Below, in pieces: positions 1 to 7,082 of a stretch of 64,000 nucleotides of DNA. Both the position numbers and the translations under genes were made by a program. Numbering within the stretch: position 1 is the stretch's first letter; each line of letters starts with the position of its first letter. Source of the DNA: an uncultured Bacteroidales bacterium (GTDB lineage Bacteria > Bacteroidota > Bacteroidia > Bacteroidales > Muribaculaceae); the NCBI GenBank assembly GCA_902777835.1, contig CACYVC010000023.1:20859-84858 (forward strand). The letters run 5' to 3'. The notes below the pieces were generated by a model, which ran no database searches, was not told the origin of the DNA, and saw nothing but the letters and a program-made list of their open reading frames with translations.

Positions 1-1741
1 TAGACAAATTGCCAGCAGCATTACCGCGTGGAAATGCACCGCTAAAGAGTTCGCCAGTAGTTGCCGAGGTGTACGCATCACAGCTGGCGAGCAGCGCTTG
101 AGGCCTGATTTGCGAACCTATACCCCGCCGCAGCATGGCTATGTTTCCATTACGGGCTGCTGCTAGGTTCCATAGTGCCTGCACCATTGGTATCACAGCA
201 TTGTTGAACTCTGGCTTCACACTCATGTTGATCGGATAAATAAGCGGAATGCCATAATATGAAAGATGCATCTCATTAACAAGAGTCTCACCTCGATTGT
301 CCTCAGCAATATCCCAAAGGATACACAACGCCTGGCCCATATTGTCGGAACATGGCGACATCATGTTGAGGATACCACCATAAAGGTATTGTGAATAATA
401 TCCTTTATACTCGTACCAGAGGCGGTGGTTAATAGCGTCTTTAAGCGACTCGGCTGCGGGGCTATGGTAATTCAACTCAAACTCATCGCTCATCATTTCA
501 ACGATGCGGTAGGCGTGCTCCATGATAGCGTTGGCAATCAAGGGCGTTGTCTCAAAGACGTCGGCTATACTAGCCCATGGCGGGTAGTATTGGCTTAAGC
601 TGCTCACATGATAGGGGCAAGTTGCACGATAGAGGCCGATCTCGGTATTAAGGAGTCCAGAGTTCTCTATTATTTCTAAATTCTTGACAATGATGTTGTA
701 GGAATACTTAAGCCATTCTTTGTCGCCAGTTGCGCAATACACATCCCAAGCGGCTGCAGCCCAAATCATCTTGTTAGCAAGTGAGTTGTAAACCTCGATA
801 CTATCGCCAGTAGTAATAATGTTGTCGGTAACCATTGACTTCAGAGTTTGCATCGACTTCTGTGGCTCAAGGTAGGCTAGCGACAATGCTATGGCATAAC
901 ACTCTTGCGAGGCCATGAATTGGGGATCCGATTTCGGGGATTGCAGATCGGTGTCTGCAATTAACTGTGAACTCTGAACTGCAAACTCTGAACTGATAAC
1001 AGATATCGACATGTTGTGTATCACGTCCATCAACTCTTGATTTGATTTATAGATAGGATAGTTAACATTAGTTATACCCATCTTCCATTCTTTTTTGATG
1101 TCGAGCTGCTGAGGTGATAAGTTTATTGTGGCATTGTAAATGTCGCCAATGCAAGGCATTGCATCAACAAGCAGTTCGGAGTGACTTGGACACTGTGATG
1201 CTTCAATATCAAGCGGTGCAAAGTCGGCGGTCATCCACACCCCTTTGTAGTCATCAGCATAGATGGTGTCGTGAGTTGGTGTGACAAAAAAGCCCTTGTC
1301 GTTCAGAGCGCTCTTAATTGAACTCAAGTCGATTTTCAGCCTCAACTCTTTGGGACGCGCTATTTTTTGTGTCGAATAATTCTTTTCGTCGGCAACGCAA
1401 GCTATAATAATATTATTTTCGGTATCACCTGTCAGGTCAATATAATGATACTCGCCTGGTCGCAACTCATTGTCATGGCCATTGATGGCGAGTCGCAACT
1501 TAATGACTGCCGGTACCGAGTCGGGAAGAGGCTGCTGATAGTTGGTCACCAAATGCGTGCCGCTCTTAGCCTCGGCAACCCATTTTCCCTCAGTCACTTT
1601 GTCGGTTCCCACAGTGAACATCTCGTTCTGTGTAATCACATCCTTGGGAATAGAGTCGTGACGGCATGAAGCAAACGTTGTTGCCAGCAAAAAAATAGAC
1701 AACAACATCACCACAAAACCTATTTTCCCTGTCAAGCGCAT
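1..1741 (-). CDS. Secreted lipoprotein, probable six-hairpin glycosidase-like protein (3' end outside window)
   Basis: An open frame of 580 codons runs from ATG at 1741 to the window edge without a stop, so the C-terminus is missing. The first 24 residues form a lipoprotein signal ending in FASC. The N-terminal half (about residues 25-240) is beta-rich. The second half is helical and rich in Trp and Tyr (for example near TGDKEW and LWYEYKGYYSQ), as in alpha/alpha six-hairpin glycosidases of Bacteroidota. The family call is from overall pattern, not a diagnostic motif, and no catalytic residue could be assigned. A stretch near codons 244-260 is encoded by repeat sequence normally seen between genes (see findings). 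Confidence 0.6.
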   Translation of the reverse strand, partial: MRLTGKIGFVVMLLSIFLLATTFASCRHDSIPKDVITQNEMFTVGTDKVTEGKWVAEAKSGTHLVTNYQQPLPDSVPAVIKLRLAINGHDNELRPGEYHYIDLTGDTENNIIIACVADEKNYSTQKIARPKELRLKIDLSSIKSALNDKGFFVTPTHDTIYADDYKGVWMTADFAPLDIEASQCPSHSELLVDAMPCIGDIYNATINLSPQQLDIKKEWKMGITNVNYPIYKSNQELMDVIHNMSISVISSEFAVQSSQLIADTDLQSPKSDPQFMASQECYAIALSLAYLEPQKSMQTLKSMVTDNIITTGDSIEVYNSLANKMIWAAAAWDVYCATGDKEWLKYSYNIIVKNLEIIENSGLLNTEIGLYRATCPYHVSSLSQYYPPWASIADVFETTPLIANAIMEHAYRIVEMMSDEFELNYHSPAAESLKDAINHRLWYEYKGYYSQYLYGGILNMMSPCSDNMGQALCILWDIAEDNRGETLVNEMHLSYYGIPLIYPINMSVKPEFNNAVIPMVQALWNLAAARNGNIAMLRRGIGSQIRPQALLASCDAYTSATTGELFSGAFPRGNAAGNLS

Positions 1742-1883
1742 ATTCAACTGCAAATGTAGATAGAAATTTCCAATATCTTTATAATAATGTGCCAAAAAAG
1801 TTGTGAACAATCGCCACAAAAGATAGGATATTGCCTCTTTCACAAAAGAAATTGATTATTTTTCTTCAGTTTTAAGAAATATG

Positions 1884-1915
1884 TTTTGCAGTTCCAAAAA
1901 AAGTTCGTACCTTTG
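1884..1915 (+). promoter_or_regulatory. Promoter of rpmE2
   Basis: TTTTG at 1884-1888 and the -7 box TACCTTTG at 1908-1915 are separated by 19 bp, the standard Bacteroidota sigma-70-type arrangement. Transcription should start near 1920, giving a leader of about 65 nt before the L31 ATG. Confidence 0.75.
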
Positions 1916-1987
1916 CGCGCCATTACAATGTTAGGTGTCTTACCAACACCGTTATTGTATAACAAATTAATTAAATATATATTTAAA

Positions 1988-2242
1988 ATGAAACAAGGTA
2001 TTCATCCTGACAACTATCGCGAAGTTGCTTTCAAGGACATGTCTAACGAAGAGGTGTTCATCACTCGCTCTACAGTCAACACTAAGGAGACTATCGAGAT
2101 TGATGGCAAGACTTATCCACTGGTAAAACTTGAGATTACCAGCTCATCACACCCATTCTTCACCGGCAAGCAGAAGCTCGTCGATACCGCTGGTCGTGTT
2201 GATAAGTTCTTGAGCCGCTATGGCGATCGCAAGAAGAAATAA
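1988..2242 (+). CDS. rpmE2: 50S ribosomal protein L31 type B
   Basis: This 84-residue protein starts [10 protein letters not shown] and carries [11 protein letters not shown] and the [10 protein letters not shown] segment typical of L31. It has no cysteines, so it lacks the zinc-binding CxxC pairs of the type A form; this is the zinc-independent type B paralogue. The start at 1988 is chosen over the upstream in-frame codon at 1886 because the family begins with MK(x)GIHP and the promoter -7 box lies inside the longer reading. It stands alone, with its own promoter and a strong terminator directly downstream. Confidence 0.97.
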   Translation: MKQGIHPDNYREVAFKDMSNEEVFITRSTVNTKETIEIDGKTYPLVKLEITSSSHPFFTGKQKLVDTAGRVDKFLSRYGDRKKK

Positions 2243-2272
2243 CCTCTTCAACAAGGTTAGTTAGTACTAATG

Positions 2273-2302
2273 AACCGTGGCAGTCGATGCCGCGGTTTTT
2301 TA
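2273..2302 (+). terminator. Rho-independent terminator after rpmE2
   Basis: A 10-bp stem (AACCGTGGCA with TGCCGCGGTT, one G-T pair) around a 5-nt loop is followed by a run of T. Confidence 0.85.
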
Positions 2303-2340
2303 TTGGACTTGTCGGACTAATTGGTTCTGCACGACAAGAT

Positions 2341-2381
2341 TGAAAACTTTTTTCTTCTGATAACTGATAACTGAAAACTTT
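2341..2381. repeat. Short-period spacer repeat (CTGATAA / CTGAAAACTT units)
   Basis: Repeated units CTGATAACTGATAACTG sit between flanking copies of TGAAAACTTTTT. Similar arrays of near-identical 7-10 bp words recur between many genes of this window. Confidence 0.7.
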
Positions 2382-2383
2382 TT

Positions 2384-2478
2384 GCTAATTTTGGATAAAT
2401 TAGGCTGCACCTCGGAAATAAAAATGAAATTCTTTTTGCTTTTCATTTTGTACTTCTCTCGGTTTGCACTAATTTTGC
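2384..2478 (+). repeat. Promoter-bearing palindromic element, copy A
   Basis: The element starts with CTAATTTTGGATAAATTAGGC and ends in CTCGGTTTGCACTAATTTTGC, with an internal inverted repeat (AAATAAAAATGAAA against TTTCATTTTGTACTT). It contains TTTG at 2447-2450 and TAATTTTG at 2470-2477, exactly 19 bp apart. Related copies lie in front of cdsA (44574-44655) and tgt (50544-50630, minus strand). Confidence 0.75.
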
Positions 2479-2481
2479 AGC

Positions 2482-3363
2482 ATGGAAGAACGCAAAAAAC
2501 TCATGGCAATCATCAACCCCTTCTCTGGCAACAGCAAGAAGGAGCATGTGCCACAACTTTTGGAAGACATTATTGATCACAATAAATTTGACCTGAAAAT
2601 AGAGTTGGTGACTCGTGAGATGCGAGTGAGCGACCTTGCGGCAAAGGCTGTCGAGGATGGCTATTATGGCGTGATAGCCATTGGCGGCGACGGCACTGTG
2701 AACGGCGCAGCTTCAGCGCTGACCGACAGCGATGTAGCATTAGCGATAATCCCTTGTGGATCAGGCAATGGTTTAGCCCGTCACTTGGAGATTCCCATGA
2801 ATATGAAGAAGGCCATTGAGATTATCAACCACGACCATGTAGAGGTGTGCGACTACTGCACGCTCAACGACAAGACCTTCGTGTGCACAGGTGGCATGGG
2901 CTTTGACGCCGAAATTGCCGACCGTTACGCCAAGCGCACCAAGCGCGGCTCGCTCAACTACATCAAGACGGCTTTCCAGGTCTATGCTCACTACAAACCA
3001 ATCCATTGCTCGTTTGAGATTGACGGTGAAATCATTGATGAAGATGTGTTCGTAATCACTTGCGCCAATGCGTCGCAATATGGCAATAACGCCTACATCG
3101 CCCCACATGCCAGCCTCCAAGACGGATTGCTCGACATCACCGTAATCAAGCCCTTCAAGCGCATCGAGTGTGGCATAGTTGGCTGCAGCCTCTACACCAA
3201 AACTGTAGATAAAAACCGCCATGTAGATACCTACAAGGCACGCGAGATAAAGATTCACACTTCTGAGCCTCACGTCTATCACATCGACGGCGAGCCAATG
3301 GAACAAATCACCGACATGACAGTGACTTGCCACCCTGGAGGCATCAAGTTTTTTGTGAAATAA
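2482..3363 (+). CDS. Diacylglycerol/lipid kinase family protein (YegS/DagK-like)
   Basis: The 293-residue protein is a soluble lipid kinase of the diacylglycerol kinase catalytic family, which phosphorylates a lipid hydroxyl at the inner membrane face using ATP. The nucleotide-binding GGDGTVN motif is at residues 68-74, and the PCGSGNGLARHL motif follows at about 91-102. The C-terminal beta domain ends with a DGEPME signature. The ATG at 2482 lies only 4 nt after the predicted -7 box, so the mRNA may be leaderless; the next Met (2503, start MAIINP) also fits the family. rlmH follows with a 2-nt gap and is probably co-transcribed. The exact lipid substrate cannot be told from sequence. Confidence 0.88.
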   Translation: MEERKKLMAIINPFSGNSKKEHVPQLLEDIIDHNKFDLKIELVTREMRVSDLAAKAVEDGYYGVIAIGGDGTVNGAASALTDSDVALAIIPCGSGNGLARHLEIPMNMKKAIEIINHDHVEVCDYCTLNDKTFVCTGGMGFDAEIADRYAKRTKRGSLNYIKTAFQVYAHYKPIHCSFEIDGEIIDEDVFVITCANASQYGNNAYIAPHASLQDGLLDITVIKPFKRIECGIVGCSLYTKTVDKNRHVDTYKAREIKIHTSEPHVYHIDGEPMEQITDMTVTCHPGGIKFFVK

Positions 3364-3365
3364 TT

Positions 3366-3839
3366 ATGAAAATCACTCTGGCAGTAGTGGGCAAGATGGC
3401 TGGTGGCTATCTGAGCAAGGGCATCGAGGAATACACCTCGAGGCTCAAGCACTATGTGCCGTTTGAGATTCTGTATATAGCCGATGCCAAGAACACCAAA
3501 AATCTCACCGAGGCGCAGCAGAAGGATGCCGAGGGCCGTAACATCCTCGCTGCCCTCGACAAGAGCGACCACGTGGTTTTGCTCGACGAGCACGGCAAGC
3601 AGTTCACCTCAGTTGAGTTCTCTCGTTATATCGAGAAGAAGATGACGACCGTGCAGCGCAGGCTCGTCTTTGTAGTTGGCGGACCCTATGGGTTCTCACC
3701 CGAAGTCTATTCCCGTGCCAGCGAGAAAATATCGCTCTCCACAATGACCTTCTCCCATGAGATGATACGCCTCATTTTCACAGAGCAGCTCTACCGCGCC
3801 ATGACCATCCTCCGAGGCGAGCCTTACCACCACGAATAG
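3366..3839 (+). CDS. rlmH: 23S rRNA (pseudouridine1915-N3)-methyltransferase RlmH
   Basis: RlmH methylates pseudouridine 1915 in helix 69 of 23S rRNA using SAM. The 157-residue length is normal. The SPOUT-fold hallmarks are all present: LDEHGKQF, FVVGGPYGF and the C-terminal knot segment TFSHEMIRLIFTEQLYRA followed by the terminal GEPYHHE. I start at 3366 (MKITLAVVGK) rather than at the longer reading from 3327, because the latter overlaps the end of the lipid kinase and adds residues not found in the family. It is the second gene of the pair with the lipid kinase. Confidence 0.96.
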   Translation: MKITLAVVGKMAGGYLSKGIEEYTSRLKHYVPFEILYIADAKNTKNLTEAQQKDAEGRNILAALDKSDHVVLLDEHGKQFTSVEFSRYIEKKMTTVQRRLVFVVGGPYGFSPEVYSRASEKISLSTMTFSHEMIRLIFTEQLYRAMTILRGEPYHHE

Positions 3840-4119
3840 AATTTTCTTAGCTTTTGTCAGTGATTACACTTATTAAGGAACAAAGTCTGCCTTGTCCCCT
3901 TACTAATGCATTGGTGATTTAATCCTAAAATATTGTTACTAATATATAATTAATATTAAGTATTGTGTGGCAACGCGAATTATTTGATTAATTTTACATT
4001 ATAGAAAAGCGACTTGCTTTGATACTGAAAGGAAAAATACTAAACGGTTATATAAATGAGCCTATTAGCTCATCAAAATAGCATATTGCCCTTAAATCTC
4101 ATATCTTTTTAAGACACAT

Positions 4120-4135
4120 TCCAGCCTAGGCTGGA
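4120..4135. promoter_or_regulatory. 16-bp perfect palindrome upstream of a secreted-protein gene
   Basis: TCCAGCCTAGGCTGGA is its own reverse complement. It lies 53 bp before the ATG at 4189, just after TATCTTTT (4102-4109), a near match to the -7 box, so it may be an operator or, with the following GCTGTTTTTATT, a small attenuator. The rest of the 349-bp gap 3840-4188 is AT-rich and shows no gene. Confidence 0.45.
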
Positions 4136-4188
4136 GCGTGCTGTTTTTATTGGAAAAAACCTATTTACTAACTAAAAATTTACAACTC

Positions 4189-5964
4189 ATGAAAAAAGTT
4201 TTACTAATTCTTGTTGCGTTGCTCACAACCGCCATGGTGTGGGCGAAAGACCCAATTATTCTCCAAATGGGAGAGAACGAAGAATTTGAAATCTCGGCAG
4301 GAGTTACCACGTTATCATTCACTCCCGAGGAAACCGACTACTATGTGTTCTCATCCGTCAGCACTGTGGCACATGGCTTTTGCATCAACGTGTGGACCGA
4401 CAGTCTTTACGAAATCTATTCAGAGCCTGCTCCAATACCAAACTTACACGGCTGCAATCTTGGTTATCCCAAAAAACTTATTGCAGGGCAGACTTACTTG
4501 CTAGGAATCTTTCCACAACAAAGTGATGTAACTGCACAAGCCTTTGTGATTGTAAGCAAAGGCTACCTTGTCAGCACCGATGCCGAGAGCGAGGGCCTTA
4601 ACCACCTGCTGGAGCCTCTGCCCGTTGCAGCTTACGAAGGCCAGGAAGTGAGACTCAACGCTATGCCAGGTACTGTAATCGACAACCTGACCGCGACTGC
4701 CAACGGCGAGCCCATTGATATCGAAACCAGCTTCAACACCCATGACGGTAGCTCAGCATTCACGCTCATCATGCCTGCTGCCGATGTCACTCTCAGCGGT
4801 TCAGGACATCTGGCTACTAACGAAGTCAACTATGTAGATGGTGACGGAACAGTTCACACCGCCAATGCACTCCCTCTCACTGGCAATGAATCCACTATTG
4901 GTATGGAAGGAGAGGAGAGATGGTATATTGCTGATGGCACACTCAACTACAATCAAACCCTCACCCTCAAAAGCGATGTCCACATCATCCTCGCCAATGG
5001 CGCAGTGATGAACATCGGCACCGAGACAGAACCCGTTAGCGGCCTTGGTATAGATGGCAGTTACACGGAATCATCTCTCACCATCTATGGTCAGACTCTT
5101 GATGACGACATAGCCGGACACCTGAACATAAACACCGACGACGACTGCATCTATATTGATGGCGATTACGCCCAGCACAGCGGCAACGTTACAATGAACT
5201 CAAGTGATGGCGCCGGTGCTTGTCCGTGGTACAACTTCACTTTCACTGGCGGCACTCTCTATATTGCCGTAGATAAGAATGCGATATATAATGGTGGAAA
5301 TGTTGACATTCTCGGTGGCAAACTCTCGGCCGTAAGTACGGGCTATTATTACGGCATCTACACCTATGATGGTAATGTCACCCTCGGTTGGAAAAACGCC
5401 GATGATGAAATTACCATTAGCAACTTGACTAACGGAGGGCCCATATGCACCATGAAGATTGTTGAAGGGCAGGCATTTACCGATGGACAGAACATCTACG
5501 ACAGCACTACCTCATCTGATGTCCTTTGGGCATTGACCAACGTCACACTACGCCCCGTTGTTCCTACATTTGCCATCAATTTGCCTGAGTCGTTTGAAAA
5601 CGGCATGGTAATTTGCGACAAGACGACTGCTGCTCAGGGCGAGACAGTGACACTGACCGTGACCCCAAATAAAGGCTATGAGTTGGAAACGCTCACCGTC
5701 GCCACTATTGATGCAACTTCGGGCGCGCCACTTCGCGCTAATATTGACCTCACTGAGGGCGACAATGGCACCTACACCTTTGCAATGCCCGCCGCTCCCG
5801 TTACCGTGAGCGCCACCTTCAAGAAGAGCACTCCAACAGGATTTGACTATCTCAACATCAACAATTCAAATAGCAACCAGCGCTATAATTTGATGGGTAT
5901 ACCTTTAGGCAAAGACTACCGCGGCATAGTCATTGAGAACGGCAAGAAAATTCTTGTAAAATAA
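4189..5964 (+). CDS. Secreted beta-helical protein with InlB-like repeat and C-terminal tail
   Basis: The 591-residue protein has a Sec signal peptide (cleavage near AMVWA-KD, residue 20). Residues of about 230-450 contain many short repeats around GGTLYI, GGNVDILGG and LTIYG, suggesting a beta-helix or carbohydrate-binding-like fold. About 465-560 resembles a divergent InlB B-repeat (GETVTLTVTPNKGYE, then TFAMPAAPVTVSATFKK). The final 40 residues (RYNLMG, then GIVIENGKKILVK) are a C-terminal tail common on secreted Bacteroidales proteins. I chose ATG 4189 because the upstream GTG at 4138 would precede the signal peptide with an odd extension. No enzyme motif was seen. Confidence 0.75.
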   Translation: MKKVLLILVALLTTAMVWAKDPIILQMGENEEFEISAGVTTLSFTPEETDYYVFSSVSTVAHGFCINVWTDSLYEIYSEPAPIPNLHGCNLGYPKKLIAGQTYLLGIFPQQSDVTAQAFVIVSKGYLVSTDAESEGLNHLLEPLPVAAYEGQEVRLNAMPGTVIDNLTATANGEPIDIETSFNTHDGSSAFTLIMPAADVTLSGSGHLATNEVNYVDGDGTVHTANALPLTGNESTIGMEGEERWYIADGTLNYNQTLTLKSDVHIILANGAVMNIGTETEPVSGLGIDGSYTESSLTIYGQTLDDDIAGHLNINTDDDCIYIDGDYAQHSGNVTMNSSDGAGACPWYNFTFTGGTLYIAVDKNAIYNGGNVDILGGKLSAVSTGYYYGIYTYDGNVTLGWKNADDEITISNLTNGGPICTMKIVEGQAFTDGQNIYDSTTSSDVLWALTNVTLRPVVPTFAINLPESFENGMVICDKTTAAQGETVTLTVTPNKGYELETLTVATIDATSGAPLRANIDLTEGDNGTYTFAMPAAPVTVSATFKKSTPTGFDYLNINNSNSNQRYNLMGIPLGKDYRGIVIENGKKILVK

Positions 5965-6007
5965 TAGAGTTTTTTAATAAAATCGCATAAATAATTCTAT
6001 TCAATAG

Positions 6008-6045
6008 AACACCGCAAGACAAGAATCTCTTGCGGTGTTTTTTTA
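6008..6045 (+). terminator. Rho-independent terminator
   Basis: A perfect 12-bp stem, AACACCGCAAGA with TCTTGCGGTGTT, is followed by a T run. It ends the preceding secreted-protein gene. Confidence 0.92.
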
Positions 6046-6149
6046 AATTTTACCTTACCTCTCTACCAATATAAATTGTTCCTAATAACCCAAGCTGAAT
6101 GACTACAAAACAGCCTTCTAATGAAATTGTTTGTAATTGTACTTAATTG

Positions 6150-6192
6150 TTTGAGAAAACAGAGTCAAGTTTGAGAAAATGTAGTAACTTTG
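6150..6192 (+). promoter_or_regulatory. Probable promoter of nadC
   Basis: A -7 box TAACTTTG is at 6185-6192. TTTG words occur at 6150 and 6170 but neither has the usual 19-20 bp spacing, so only the -7 box is firm. Confidence 0.5.
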
Positions 6193-6218
6193 TAGCAGAT
6201 TAATAAAACAATACAGAT

Positions 6219-7067
6219 ATGAAAACAAGAGACGAACTGATTGACGAGTTGATTGACTTGGCGTTTGCCGAGGATATTGGTGATGGCGATGCTACCACTT
6301 TGTGTAGCATTCCTGCCGACGAGATGGGGCGCTCGCGCCTGATAATCAAGGAAGAAGGCATCCTTGCTGGCGTAGAGATGGCAAAGAGGGTCTTTGAGAA
6401 GTTTGACCCTGAGTTGAAGATGACGACCTACATTGAGGATGGCGCCCACGTGAAACCTGGCGACATCGCCTTCATTGTAGAGGGCAAGGTGCAGTCGCTG
6501 CTGCAGACCGAACGCTTGATGCTCAACATCATGCAGCGCATGAGCGGTATTGCCACTATCACCGCCCGTTACCAGAAAGAGCTTGAAGGGCTGCACACTA
6601 AGGTGCTCGATACACGCAAGACCACTCCTGGCATGCGCCTAATGGAGAAGGATGCTGTAAAGATTGGTGGCGGCTGCAACCACCGCATTGGTCTCTTCGA
6701 TATGATTCTGCTCAAAGATAACCATGTAGATTTCGCTGGTGGCATCACAGCAGCCATTGAGGGCGCAAAACGCTGGTGCAAAGAGAATAACAAGGACCTC
6801 AAGATTGAGATTGAGGTTCGCAACCTTGACGAGTTGCGCGAGGCACTTGCCGCTGGCGGAGTAGATCGCGTGATGTTCGACAACTTCACTCCCGAACTCA
6901 CCCGTGAGGCAGTGAAAATTGTTGACGGCAAGGTTGAAACCGAGTCGAGCGGTGGCATCACCATCGACACTTTGCGAGCCTACGGCGAGTGTGGAGTAGA
7001 TTACATTTCAGTCGGAGCTCTCACTCACAGCGTGAAGTCGCTCGACATGAGTTTCAAAGCATTCTAA
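6219..7067 (+). CDS. nadC: Nicotinate-nucleotide pyrophosphorylase (quinolinate phosphoribosyltransferase)
   Basis: NadC converts quinolinate and PRPP to nicotinate mononucleotide, CO2 and pyrophosphate in de novo NAD synthesis, in the cytosol. The 282-residue length is typical. Visible signatures are the DTRKTTPGMR phosphoribosyl-binding stretch, KIGGGCNHRIGLFD, LLKDNH, EIEVRN and the C-terminal ESSGGI with ISVGALTHS. The next gene begins only 15 nt after the stop, so the secreted protein at 7083 may be co-transcribed although its function looks unrelated. nadA and nadB are not in this window. Confidence 0.96.
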   Translation: MKTRDELIDELIDLAFAEDIGDGDATTLCSIPADEMGRSRLIIKEEGILAGVEMAKRVFEKFDPELKMTTYIEDGAHVKPGDIAFIVEGKVQSLLQTERLMLNIMQRMSGIATITARYQKELEGLHTKVLDTRKTTPGMRLMEKDAVKIGGGCNHRIGLFDMILLKDNHVDFAGGITAAIEGAKRWCKENNKDLKIEIEVRNLDELREALAAGGVDRVMFDNFTPELTREAVKIVDGKVETESSGGITIDTLRAYGECGVDYISVGALTHSVKSLDMSFKAF

Positions 7068-7082
7068 TATTTCAACTAAATT

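Noticed and set aside
2773-3333. Long minus-strand frame opposite the lipid kinase gene
   Set aside because: It mirrors a well-supported gene with clear GGDGTVN and SGNGLARHL motifs; the mirrored protein has no family features.
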